A stretch of DNA of 64,000 nucleotides from contig JANPWX010000247.1 of the NCBI GenBank assembly GCA_024734555.1, positions 1,800,907 to 1,864,906 on the forward strand. Direction: 5' to 3'. A program made the position numbers and the translations under genes. The DNA comes from Trochalopteron elliotii (Eukaryota; Chordata; Aves; Passeriformes; Leiothrichidae). Shown here piece after piece: positions 1-37,400 of this stretch. Every line of letters begins with the position of its first letter. Position 1 is the stretch's first letter. Under the pieces are notes generated by a model that had not been told where the DNA came from, made no database searches, and saw only the letters and a list, made by a program, of their open reading frames with translations.

Positions 1-25179
<25,179 letters not shown>

Positions 25180-28100
25180 GAGAGACATGGAGACTTGCAA
25201 AGAGGAAACTGCATGAAGTACCAGGCATGAAATACCCAGGATTGCAATGTGACATTCTACTGTGCCCTGCATGTGTAAGAAATGACCCAAGACACAGAGC
25301 AATCTGTCTCTGAAAGAGAGGACCTGGAGTCTGCCAGAGGGATGGACTGTCACAAACACACTGAAGCTGTAGGTTTGCTTCAGTGTCAGATAATCTGGGT
25401 TTGTATTCCACTCACTGCCAGATGTTGAAAACAAAATACATGGATGAAAGGAAAAAGTGAATTGTTAATCAATGTACAGTTTCACAGCACGTTCTTGGGG
25501 TTTTAATCAAGAGATGCTATTTCTGACCTAGTGCTGTACATTGATCTATTTTCAGCATGAATGTTTTTCCTTTAAGTTTTGAGGTCTAAATAGCATAGAT
25601 AAAAAGAGTATTCCATATTTTACTACTGAGAGAGACCATATATTAACTCTTAAATATATAGTATTTTAATAAATGTTTAATTATTATAATGGAAATTATA
25701 TTTCTATGGCTGGTCAAAAGGAAACATCATATCTGATGAAGCAGAAAATAATAGAGTTGATTCCTTATGACTGAAATATTTCTGTATTTAGAGGCCTGGG
25801 TCACAGTCATGTCTGGTGAGAGCCGTTGGATATGCATGATCTTCATGGCTAATTTAGTGTTTTTGTTGCACTTAAACATTAAATTAGTTCTATGAGCAAA
25901 AATAGATTTGCTCACTTTGCGAGTGCCTTGCCCACTACCTAAAAGTCTAACTCCAATTTTTGCCTTGTGAATAAAAGTATTCTCAGTGGAAGAGAGATTA
26001 TTGCTGTGTTACTTGACTGGGCTGTGAGCCTCTCTGCTGGAAATGAGGACTAGGGTGAGGATTTTGTAGTCTTCTTGTTGATAAAGTTTGGGATGTCAGC
26101 AGTGGCAAAAATAGGATTTCAGAGCAATATGAATTGATTTTATTTTCTCAGCATCATAGGGGAGATTTAGAGAGAACTTTCTGAGCATTATATTTTATAC
26201 ATTTGAACTTTTTAATAGAGTTAGGACTAGCTGGGAGATGTCTCTATTCAGATTTCTCTTCTGATTGTAAAAAAATGTCCAGTCATCTGCTTCTTTGAAT
26301 GGACCTGTCACTTGAGCATTTTTTCTATCCTGCAACATAACTGAGGTTCTAAGTCAGAGAAACATTTCAGTGATAATAAAATCCTGAACAAAGCTGTGTT
26401 GTGGTTACAAGTGAGGAAGATTTTGTCAGATATTTGTCTAAATCATGTCAGAGAGAAGCATTACAGACAGTTAATTTTCATACAATAATAGTAGGGATCA
26501 AAAATCACTAATTATCAGCACTGCTCTCATTGTGGTATTCTGCTGAACAGGGAGCTCTCTTTCTGTGTAAGCCAGCATTGCTTTGACAGTGGCACTTCTT
26601 TAGGTCAGTCAAGAGGCTTCGGTATTTTTCATCTTTTGCATTTTCTTATGCCAGATGAAAAAGAAATAAACCTCATCTCTTCTTCTAGTCATCTTGTTTG
26701 CGTGTTGGTTACAGAGGGAATGGGAGGGCTTGCAGGTAGAAGAGGAGAAAGAGAAAAGTTACAGAGCCAAACTTTTTTGCTCTCCTTGTTATGTGGTATA
26801 CAAAACTAGTTACCCAACTGTCTTAGGTAATATATTTTATATATCAAACTATAACAAATTTTTATTTTAAAGAAGCTGATGAAGTAAACAGTTATCAGGT
26901 TTCTCAGCATGGTGGTTCTTAGCAAAGTCTTGACAGTCGTGCAGCTGCTATTCTACAAGAGCAAAAACTCTGAGGATTTGGTAATGAGTGTACAGGGAGA
27001 TTTTGGCATCAATGTTTTTGAGTTTAAGGAAATTGGTTGTGAGAGTTGTGATTAGACCTGATGTATCTCATAACCTTGTTTCCTGCTTGTTTGTTGTACA
27101 TGAAAATTAGTCTCTGATGTTTATATCTTCTCTTTACCCAAGAAATGGTTTGCAGTGTGCTCTTTTATGGCTGTGATTCTGTCTCTTATTAAACACATCT
27201 GTGCAGGGCTTTTGGACTTGAAGTAAGGTTTGTCCTGCCTCTATTCTAAAGTTGCCTTTCATTGGATCAAGATGGATGACTGTTAAGAGCTCACTCATAG
27301 TCTGTCCTACTCAGACTGCCAGATCAAAGTCCATATTTTTATGTCTCTGAGTTTTCCTCACAAAATTCTAGGCTCTGTGAGCTTTTCTGTAGGTCTTCAC
27401 CCAGTGAAGGAGGTATGTGGATCAAGAGGATTTGTTCCTCAAAATCCCTATCACTGATCATTTTCTCTTCTCCTCCCTCCCCCTACCCCCTTCATTAATG
27501 CTGTGCCTCTCCACTGATAATTTGTCCATTGGTGCTTTTCCCCTGAGGAATCCCAAAGGCCACACCAGAGCTGAAGGATGAGCAAAAAGGGGCAGGAGGG
27601 ATCGGGCTGCAGCCTCCAGGCCTCCCTGCTTCTTCACTCCCTCCAAACCTCACTGCTACTGTAAAGGGCTGGGATGGGAGCAGGAAGCTGAGGAGCTCTT
27701 TAAAAACTAAACTGCCAGCATTGTTCTTCCTCTTGCAGCCTGTATTGGTAGCCAGTGCTTTCCCTGGTGAAACTGCTCTGTGGTTTGCCAGGTAAAATGG
27801 GGGCAGCTAGCTGGGGATGAGCACAAATGTTGAGGAGATGAGTGAGCAGAGCCTCAGTTGCAGTTTGGAACATAATGTAGCTGTGATTCTCTGCTGAAGT
27901 GAAGAGCTGGCTGTCAGCATGGTCCAAGCTGGCAGCTTTATGGTGTTTTTGGTCTTTTTGTCTGTGATGGTGCTTGCTACTGTGCCTCATTTGCTGTTTA
28001 CATTAAATGCTACTTGTAGTAACTTGCTAATTGTTGCCACCCATGCTTGAAGCATGTGTACATGGGAACAAGCTGCCTGTCCTGATAGGCAGTGGGACCT

Positions 28101-29124
28101 CAGGCTGGATGCTCCACAGAGAAGTCAGAGGATGACAGAAACCCGTAGGATAGGTCAGGGAAGAAGCAGGAATGTGGAGGGACTAGTGACAGCCTTTCAA
28201 CTGGAAGCATCAGAGAGAACTGAGAGCAGGAGGGCTTTGCCTGAAGCTGGAGGAAACCTCTTCTGGGGTTATACAGCACCAGGGAAGGGGAGGCAAAAGT
28301 TCTTTGTATCATTTAATCACTCATTGTGGATGATTTTACTGTAGCTTGTCTTTTTGGTTAGCAGCAAACATTCATCTTTGGAATCTGTAGTCGGCAATAT
28401 TTTTGTAATAAAAGAAATTAACTAGAGAACTGAGTAAAAATAAAATTACATTTCACGTAATAAAATAATTATGCCCTTGAAAGCTAATAAGCATACTTAG
28501 AAAAAAAAGAACAGAAGGAAAATCCAGCTCCTAGGAGCAAGGAAATTAAAAAAAATAAACACATTTAAAACTGAAAGTTTTCATAGTGTAGGAACTGAGG
28601 AACACAGTTGGGAATTAGGTCAGAGAGAGCAAATTAGCCAAATATGTTGAATCATTTAGACTTGAATTTTTTATTTTTTTAATCTCAAGAAGGTAGTCAG
28701 CATATATGACTTTCTTATTTTGCTAGGGAAAGCAAGAAATGCTCTGAAACTAAAGGATAGGATTTCAGAAAATTAAGGCTATTTTATCATTGAGTGACAG
28801 CTGAGGAAAAGCACACATTCAGAGCAACTTCTGACTTTGCTCTGTATCAGGGTTTTCAGTGCTAGCAAGATTCATTTCAGCATAACTGAACTTTCTACCA
28901 GTCAGGTTAATGCTGACCTGGAATTGTGCCATCAGAAAGCAGGTCCACTGCAGGTGAGACATCTCCTCAACGTAAAACAAGACCAAAATAAAGGACTTCA
29001 GTACCCAAGAGCAGGACTTTGATAGCATTCAGGAGTGGCTTAGTTTGAAACCATGATCCAGTTCTGTCAGCTGCTGCCTGAACCACCTCAGCCCCTCTGT
29101 TGGAGCTGCCAGTTTGCCAAGAGA

Positions 29125-29215
29125 CCCAGCGCCCCTGGGCCGCCCCGAGCGCCGGCGTGCAGCGCCTCCCCTGCCTCGGGATCCCGCCCACAGCCCGGCC
29201 TGCATGGGCTGGCCA
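29125..29215. other. Isolated GC/CpG-rich patch
   Basis: About 90 bases with many CG dinucleotides (for example GGGCCGCCCCGAGCGCCGGC) in otherwise AT-rich DNA. It has no open frame that I recognise. It may be a small CpG island, an enhancer or part of an inserted element. Confidence 0.6.
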
Positions 29216-29639
29216 AGCTGCCAGAGTGTCACAAGCAAAGCGTCTTGGCTTCAAATACAGCATTTAGTTAGGCAAGGTGACATGTTTCCTATTTCATAAT
29301 CAGTGTCAGAGATGGGACCAGCCTTAATCCTGAAAGTGTTTTTTCAAAAAAATTCTCTTTACATAAGCTATAGACAGATGTCATCTTGTCAATGTTTTGG
29401 ACAAAGTGGAGCATGCTGTAGACTACAGAAGGTAGTAAGACTGCAAATCACAAAATTAATTGCCACATCAGTGATGTAAACACTCCTAGTTGCATTGCAT
29501 TTTTGTGCTTTTTTGTTCTGATTGGTTTTTTATGCTTCCTTTCAATCTGCTCTGTTTTTCTAAAAATTTTAGCAACATTTGATTTCTGCTCATGTGGTTA
29601 GATCCATCTGCTTGCCAAAGCCTGCTGTCATTCTCCATA

Positions 29640-29721
29640 CCACTCATTGTTGGGTGATTACACCAAACCCATTTATTTTGCCATTCACTGTTGTGTGATT
29701 ACACCAAGCCCATTTATTTTG
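29640..29721. repeat. Tandem duplication, 2 x 41 bp
   Basis: The 41-bp units at 29640-29680 and 29681-29721 differ at about 4 positions by my hand alignment. Both contain GTGATTACACCAA and end in CCCATTTATTTTG. Confidence 0.9.
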
Positions 29722-32700
29722 TTGGCCCTGGCTTCTGCTCTTCACTTAACTTTGGCTTCAGACTTGAGCTCTACATATCTCCTTTTAGAAATAAAAATAG
29801 AATAGCTTTAGGTGTCTAATACGCATAAAAGCCACAATAGGTTTCCTTGCCAAAATCATTTGCACCTAAGAAGTACTAGGTGGTTTTCTCAGTCTATTTG
29901 ATGCTAGAACAGGTAGACACTCACCACCCTTTTCTCAGTTTACTGTCAGCAAACCAGTCAAAACCTTGATACCTTGATCTGTTTTTTTTGGTTAACTGTG
30001 AGATCAGCAATCCAACCCATTCACTACTACTTTGGAAAGGAAGAGGAAAAAAAGCATGGAATGTGTGTTTTCTTCTCCATCCCTTTGTTTAAAACAAAAC
30101 AACAAAAGGTGTAAGCTCTTAGCATGATGACAGTAGGCAATTCTTCTAATTTCCATAATGTTTACTATCTCCTCTTCTTTTTGGAATTAGGGAACATAGG
30201 GTGTAGGAAGCAGTAACAGGAAACCAGTAAACAAACATGGAGAAAAGGCAGAAGGAAAGCAGAGAAAGGAACACTCAAAAATAGGCAGAGGCAAGACCAA
30301 AGAGCTGACATGGGAGCTGGTGAGTGGCAAACATCTTGTTTCAAGTGGGAAGCATTCAGTTGCTGCTTGGGAATTGTAAAGAGCAGCAGAGTGCTCAAGG
30401 AAGAGCTGCAGGCAACTTTGGTTGTTCTGTTTTTGAGAAGATGCAGTCACTCCCACTCACTGCTGTCTCCACTCCTGTACCTGTGGGACACCTGTTTAGA
30501 GCAGAAGCAAACAGCAGCTTACCCACGGCTGCAGTAGATGCAGTGGAACAAAGAAAGTGCTATAAAGACAGAAGTGCTCTGTAGTACTGAGAGTTCAGGC
30601 AAAAGAGTTTAAGGATGCATTTTAAAAGGCTACTTATCTTTCCACCTGAACCAAACATGGATTGTTTTAATAGGCCTCTTCTGAAAATTTTCTTTCTTCA
30701 ATCAAAGAATATTAAACCAAAGAAATATTATACTTCCGAAAACTTTTCTTAAACAAGCTGTCGCAATTACTGCCTCTTGTTTCTTTCCTATTCAGCAGTT
30801 CTTGATTCTGTTCCCAGGCATTCACAGCATTTAAGATGACAGACATGAAAGCTGTGGGCTCTATTACATTTAACATGAGGTGTGACAGCAAGTGTAATCT
30901 GCAGAGGGCAGTTCAGATCCTACTTGAGTCAAATTTTCTTTCAGTGGTTCCATGCCATGGGCTTTCAGATATACAGGAAGTCAGGTGAATGTAATTAGAC
31001 CCAGCAAATACATCTGAGTAGAAATAGATAAAGTTCTTGATTTTATCCCATTTAGCCATTATTAAACAAGGAAATAATTATGGTAAACTTTATATATTAA
31101 AAAAAATCCAAACTCATTATAGGTGCTGGTTAGACAACTGGACTTTTGCTGGTAGCAACTCTTCGTAAGAAACACAAAATTTGTGCATGAATAGCTGGAC
31201 TGATCTTTCTCCACCTGCTAGAGGGCAGTGGAGCTTGGGACATGAGAGGCAGGATGTTCCTATTGCTTGGTATGTTTGGATTTCTCTTCCATAAGCCAAA
31301 GTAGGTGTTTCCTTAGTTTCTGTTGCTGTCTGTGGGATACCTTCAAAATCACTACAAAGTGATTTTGCCCTCACTTAGTTTGGTCACAAATGTCATGTGA
31401 GAGCTTATTGGAAAACAGGAAGAAACCAAAACCAACAAACCTCAAATGTTTTTTGTTTTTTAATGACATCCCCTGAAGTATTGTCATGTTTGTTCCAGTG
31501 ATGTGAAGATCTGTGTGACTTGCACTGTTTGTAAAGGAAAGCAGGTTGTATCCACTTAACTACTAAGTGGCCCCCACATAAATGGGTGTTTTAAACCAGA
31601 GAATTAAGGCCAGTTGTGCTTTACCAGTTTTCTAAGGTGAAGGGACAATTTCCAGTGTCCCATTGTGTGTGGTGCTGCAGAGCTCATAAAGCTGGTGCTG
31701 CTCTTAGTGGGGCTGAGGCAGAAGATGAGGCCACAAGGACAAAATGTAAATTATTGCAACAAGTGTTGCATTGGTGGGTTCTGAAAAAGGGCTGTAGCAG
31801 AGAGGGGTATTTTAGTTTCAGTCCTCTGCAGGATTGTAAGCCTTTAGCAAAAACAGAAAGACATGTTCACATAATATCCTCCATTATTCCTTCATCAGCT
31901 TTGGCTTTTACTACTCTTCCTCCTTCCCACAGAAGCCTCTATCCTAGCTCCCGCTCCCAGCCACCAAATAAGTTTATTTTTCCAATGTAGTGGCTGAGAG
32001 GGCCAACTTTAACCACAGCTTTGCTGTTAGTTACTGTGGTCATTTGCAATGTAAAGCCAATCCCAAGCATTCTGTTGCTGAAAATTAATTTTCTATTAAT
32101 TTAGTTGCAAATTCTTGAAATGGGGGAGAAGGGAGTGGATCTTTCCATGCAATGGAGCTGGAAGTGGTACTGCCCTAACACCACGATTTTTTCAATCACC
32201 AGTTGCACCCAGGTCATGTGCTACACTGTATTCTTTTGGAATCCAGTAAATATCCTTTCTAAAGGAACTCCAAGCATGAACACAGGCATACATTGCATGA
32301 AATAAAAATGGTTTCCTGTACTTTTGTGAAATGTTAGTGCTGTTGGGTAGTACTTTATACATTTCTGATCTGTTTTTCATTTTCTTGCTACTATGTACCC
32401 TGGTGTTGTGGTTTCAGGTGCAAAATAGCTTGATTTTTTTTTAAGCAGTATCTGGTAATTAGCTTCATTTTTGCTTTTCAGTTCAGTTATGAATATACAG
32501 CATATAGTAATGGAAAAGCTGCATTACTGATTTGTGAAGCAAGTTAAGGCATTTTAATGTAAAATTCCATATTAGAATACACTCAAGCCCAAAATGATAA
32601 CTTGAAAATGTAACAAACCAAGTAAATGCATTAGAAACATTTCCTTTTTTTAAAAAAAATTGCACTTCTAGCTTTGTAGTTTGGTTTGTTCAGTTTTAGC

Positions 32701-33117
32701 AGAGGAAAAGCTTTTTTCACGCTGAACACTGTGCAGTTGGTGACAGCCCAGCACAGCAGTGGAAATGCAGCAATGGAGATGGTCCTGGTCTTCTGCTGCC
32801 CTTACAAATTCTTGTCTCCTCATCTCACATGAAAAACAGCTTCATGGTGGCAGCTATTTCAGCAAGGGACAGCTACTTGAAGGCATTCGGAAATTCTGTA
32901 GAAAAATAATGTTCTTTGCAGTCTTTCATTTGGAAACCCATTCCAGCAGTGCTCTGTGCAACAGCAGCACACATCCTCTTCTCTTCTCTCCAGCCCCCTG
33001 TCAGGTCACCTTACAAAAGTATTTTACTGTAGTTCTTTAAGCTTAAAATGCAGTTGTCTGTTCAGATTTGTTGTTTCATTATGGAGTGTGTCAGATAATC
33101 GCTCTTGCTTTAACAAC

Positions 33118-33142
33118 AAAAAAAAAAAAAAGAAAAAAAAAA
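33118..33142. repeat. Poly(A) run
   Basis: About 24 adenines broken by one G, within the EML5 downstream region. No retrocopied gene or target-site duplication is visible next to it. Confidence 0.9.
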
Positions 33143-33270
33143 GGTATTTAAACTAGTCCAAAGGTATGGTCATGTATTACTGTAATAAGGATCATGGGTT
33201 TAAGTGTACTCCATTTTGGTTCCCACCATGAACATCTAATTCCTGTAACAATGTTGTATGTTTATTTAAA

Positions 33271-33297
33271 GTATATATATATATATATATATATATA
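33271..33297. repeat. (TA)n microsatellite
   Basis: About 13 perfect TA units in the distal EML5 3'UTR/downstream region. Confidence 0.95.
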
Positions 33298-33559
33298 CAT
33301 AAAAATTAAATGTCAGATTTTTGCATTAATTAAGATTTTTTTAAATTTGAATATGAACTTTGAGTACTTTATTTAAAAAAAAATTAAAAATACTTTTCCT
33401 GGAGTGTTATGTTTCGGAATTCAAGACTATATTTGTCAAATTTAAGTTTAAAATATGTAGCTATCATTGTTTTCTGATATTGAATGTAAATATTTGTAAA
33501 AAGAAATTCTTTTGTATATTTTTGTGAAAATGTAGTTCCCCAAAATATAAAAAAGATTT

Positions 33560-33565
33560 AATAAA
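33560..33565 (+). terminator. EML5: Candidate distal EML5 poly(A) signal
   Basis: AATAAA at the end of a T/A-rich UTR-like stretch, followed within about 40 bases by T-rich sequence. It is the last plus-strand signal before the ZC3H14 3' end. Confidence 0.45.
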
Positions 33566-33585
33566 AAAGTGCATTTATGTTACTG

Positions 33586-34454
33586 TTCAACATTTTTCAT
33601 CATTTTAATATCTCTTAACCCTATTTATGGGCATGTGTATGCATTATTTTTTTGCCATGTAAGTCACAGGAACCTTCTTGAAGGAGAAAACCACAGTGTG
33701 CCCAGTAGGAAAAAAGAATTCCTTAGAAGAAAGTTCAGCAGTACTTTCTTTCTTCTTGGTATAAAGGGAGACATCTCAGAGTATCTATTTTCAAGTGAAG
33801 TGGCAGTTCATAGGCTTTTTAAATGGAGAACAGTATCAGTAATTCTTTAATTGTTCTGGCTTCTGAAGTAGTTTATTTCCCTTGCCTTTTTCCCCCCATT
33901 TTAGAGAGCAGAAGGACTGTGACAACCACTGCAGTGGAACAACACCCACCAGACAAAGCATTTGCTTTGTGCCTGTGCTGGGGTGGAGAGCTCAGTCCCT
34001 GGGTGCTGGGACAGCAGTGCAGCCATGTGCACTGTACCAAACACTTGCTGGACGAAAAGCACTTTCCAGTATGATCCCAACACAGGAATAAGCGTCCTAA
34101 GCGTTTCTGCTGCCATACTTTCTTCTGCAACACACCAACTACTCTTAAACAAGGAACATTACCCAAACAGAACACAAAATGTGCTTTGAAGGATTTTAAT
34201 GGAATTCAAAGTAAAACTTTCCTTACACAGATGTTTTTTTCTTACAGTGTAAAAAAAATGTAAAATTGCCCAAACTTACAAACTTGGAAAATTAGGGACA
34301 TTTCAAGTATGCAATCAACCTCGTTTTGTGAAAACAATGTATATTCAAAGTCCAAAATGTATGAGTCTTTCCTAGCATCCTGTGTCCTGGTGGTTAATCT
34401 TTCTGTCCTCTACTGTCCAGAGGAGGCAAAGCTCAGTCCCAGGTTGTACCATAT
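33586..34454 (-). other. ZC3H14: ZC3H14 3'UTR and the gap between the two genes' 3' ends
   Basis: Sequence after the ZC3H14 stop, reading leftwards. It has two minus-strand poly(A) signal candidates (34195-34200 as ATTAAA, 33872-33877 as AATAAA). Below 33872 there is no gene that I can see before the distal EML5 signal at 33560. Confidence 0.55.
33872..33877 (-). terminator. ZC3H14: Candidate ZC3H14 poly(A) signal
   Basis: TTTATT on the plus strand is AATAAA on the minus strand, about 580 bases after the ZC3H14 stop. An alternative ATTAAA (TTTAAT on plus, 34195-34200) would give a UTR of about 270 bases. Confidence 0.45.
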
Positions 34455-34461
34455 TCATTCA
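34455..34461 (-). CDS. ZC3H14: ZC3H14 last coding segment (two codons and stop)
   Basis: On the minus strand a strong pyrimidine tract and ttctcag precede T GAA TGA. Joined to the AG of the previous exon this gives Ser-Glu-stop, the same ending (QTSE) as in human. The exon continues as 3'UTR towards lower coordinates. Confidence 0.8.
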
Positions 34462-37400
34462 CTGAGAAGGAAGAAAAGAAAGAATTCCATAAGGAACAGT
34501 TCTACCCCTCTGTAAAGATGATTTGAGAGCCACTCTGTGTCCTACCCCTGTAATGGTTAAAACCTTTGCAGAGGGGATTAACTGGAGTGAAAAGATCATT
34601 AAATCACATGAGCGTTAAGGCAGGCCCATAGCTGCAGCTTTGGGAATTTTGCTACTGCTTTATGAAATCATGGGTAGATGACAGGAAGGAGCTGCTCTGC
34701 CAGAAACACTTAAAGAAACAGCTGAACGTATTGTGGAAAATACAGTTTAGACACAAGATAAAACAATGGTAAAAGGATTTTCAGCTTTATTCAAATGCAA
34801 CTCAGAAAACACCACCTGTCCAAGTCAGGATTGCAGTGACTCTGCCCTATCCCAGCTGCAGGGCACTTGTTTAGCAGGGTTGCATCACGTTAGTTAATGT
34901 TTATACAACTACTACCAAACAACAGCACAGAGTTGTCTTTAAAAGAAAGTTGCCCATAAGGGGTGTCTTCCTTCATACATCGTTGTTGTTCCTCACACAC
35001 ACATTACTTCTGTGAGTAAAAATATATTAGTAAAGTCACAACATACTTTTTATTTTTCTTGGTTAGGTTACAGTGTTTCTCACCTGGTTTGAGTTCGAGT
35101 CCATTTCAAGGCGTGGCGTGGAGGTACAGCAACAGTGGGATGGTAGAAAGTGCAGTCTGGTCTTGTACACTGTGTATTAAACCTACAATGCTAAAACCAA
35201 AAGTATTTCAGAAGGGGCTGCTCAGTGCTGGCTGCCTGAACTCCTGAACATGCTGAGCTGCACTGTGACCCTTGTACTGCTGTGTGACACATCTCACCTG
35301 CAACTGAGCCAGCACCTCCCTCCACCACTGCAACCACCTCAACCCAGTGATAAAAAATCCTTTTTAAAAAGTACCAACTAGGAATTTCATGCTCCAAAAG
35401 CTGCCACTGCACTGACTAGTGGAAATTCCTTTGCTTGCAGGAGTTTACAGAGCTCAGTTTGAATTGATCTTTGTGTACAAGCGGGGAGCATGACACAGCA
35501 TTACCTGAGGGGGGAGAAAAGCCAGAGTATCTGGCTAATAATATCTGTGCATGGGTATTTCAGCATTATTAGGGCTTGAAAAAGCACTAAACTTCCTGGC
35601 ATTAGATGCAGGGGCACAATTCAATAGAAGTAGCCAAGTAATAGACTCCTGTAGTGTATAGATTACATTAATACATTTTAGGGTAACTGGGCAATCTTTA
35701 CAGTTTTTGTATGTTGCAGCATATCTGAAGGAAGAGTCGAGAGTCTTGAGACATATTCCTTCCCAAAAGGCTCCTCTCTGCCCTCAGCATCCTGTCTGGG
35801 TATATTTTGAAAAGAGATATGGCCTGTTTGAAGCTCCCCAGCAGCATTTGGTAGAAAGATTACTTAACAGTATAATTTTCCAAATTCCTGAAGTCACTAC
35901 TTTTGTGTTTTCTGCTTATAAGGCAAAGTTAAAACATGAAAAGTAAAGCAAAAACTGTTAAATCCTAGTAACACTTCCTGTCCCAAAGTTGCAAGTTTCA
36001 AGTCCCTTTCTAGAAAGGAAAGAAGATAGGAGATATATCTTACTTTTGGGTGGTAAAATGGACACTCCATTTTCTTACAAGCTGGAAAAAACTTGCAGAG
36101 CGGACTACTGGAGGGTATGGACAGTGTGGGCAGGGGTGCTAATAGTAGAAACAAAAAGAACAGGAAATGAGTCTGGATCAGAATAAATTGCCTTTTTAAA
36201 ACAGCTCCACACAACCTTAAATATATCCATCCTTCTGCTAGAAATTCCATTTTATAGTACACCAAAGTTCAGCAAGAAACACAGACAGCATTTCCCAAAG
36301 CAGTTAGTGGATCCTGGAGTAAAACAAGGCTATCAGGTAATCATTTAACTTGGTTCTTCACTTTTTCAGGACAGGAAGTGCAATGGGTCAAGGCAAAACT
36401 TCCAACAAATTACACAGAAATTCTGGTAGGCAGAGAATCTCAAGGATTAAATTTAGACAGCAGCAAGCCTGTTAAGAGTTTCAAGTGACTGGCCTGAGAA
36501 GGCACTGCACTTTCCAGGAATACAGAGGAGCTGCTGGAAATGATACAGGAGACGAGCACATTGTACTTGGTTTCTGGCAAGATAACAAAACTGCAGTGAA
36601 CTGTGACAGGGGGCTAAATTACTTCCAAAAGATCATGCAGTAAAGGCCCTGCACCTCGGCACGGTTCAAAGGCTCAGCAACACTAACCCATATCAAACAC
36701 AGCCACTGCCTTCACCAAGTAACCTCACCCTGAAAGTCATCTCATCATTACACCAACTTCACTCCTACACTGGCATTAGAAAAAAAAATGTTCAAAGGCA
36801 GAACTCTGTTTTCAGTGTGTGTCACAAGCCCTTGGTACAACATGTGTCTAATTTAAGAAAAAAATCAGAGCAAAACTGCAGCACTGGCTGATACCTTCAG
36901 AGAAATGGACTCATGCAAGTCACCACTTTGGCCTTGCACAGCCTTCATATGGACTCCTGCATAAGAGCACTGGCAGATTTGTCTCATAACAGTTGTTGCA
37001 GTAACACTGGATTATTATTCTTCATCTTGCATTCAAAGTTGTAAGAAAATTAGGTCAACTCAAGCAAAAAAAATTTTTATCATCACTGTCAATTTGTGTT
37101 TCCAAAAATACCATTGTCCCTTCAGCATTTTCATTTAAAGCTCAGAAAACAAAAATGTGCTCACCTGGTTTAGGAGATGGATGGGGGGTTCGTCGACTGG
37201 CATGAGTGTAAGGACAGTCTGGCTTAGTGCACTTCGCATCATATTTACAGTTTGGATGGATGAACAGGCATTTATCAGCAAATTTGCAGTTAGGAAAAAC
37301 TCTGAGGGAAAAGAAATTGAGTCAAAATCCCCAAATATCTGTTGCACATGAAAGCCAGAGGCACAGCAGGGCTAGGGCACGTGGTGTAGTACACAATCTC

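Larger units (their letters stand above)
25180..33585 (+). other. EML5: EML5 3'UTR and/or downstream DNA
   Basis: No coding sequence recognised. AATAAA occurs at 25668, 25970, 26375 and 33560, among others, so the UTR could end within 1 kb of the stop or run 8.4 kb. The last part (about 33.1-33.57 kb) is T/A-rich with TGTAAATAT-type words, as at the end of many long vertebrate 3'UTRs. This region also has a GC-rich patch at 29125-29215 and a 41-bp tandem duplication at 29640-29721. Which signal is used cannot be decided from sequence. Confidence 0.55.

Noticed and set aside
26688..26760. ttcttctag followed by a short open frame, as last EML5 exon
   Set aside because: The frame after it does not read LFVWKCV. 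The exon at 25143 does, with the correct phase and the known EML5 ending.
28054..28344. 96-codon plus-strand open frame in a purine-rich stretch
   Set aside because: No domain, no conserved start context and no partner exons. Treated as non-coding.
31616..31990. 124-codon plus-strand open frame downstream of EML5
   Set aside because: No homology that I recognise, and it lies in the EML5 3'UTR or downstream region. A length like this is expected by chance in 64 kb.
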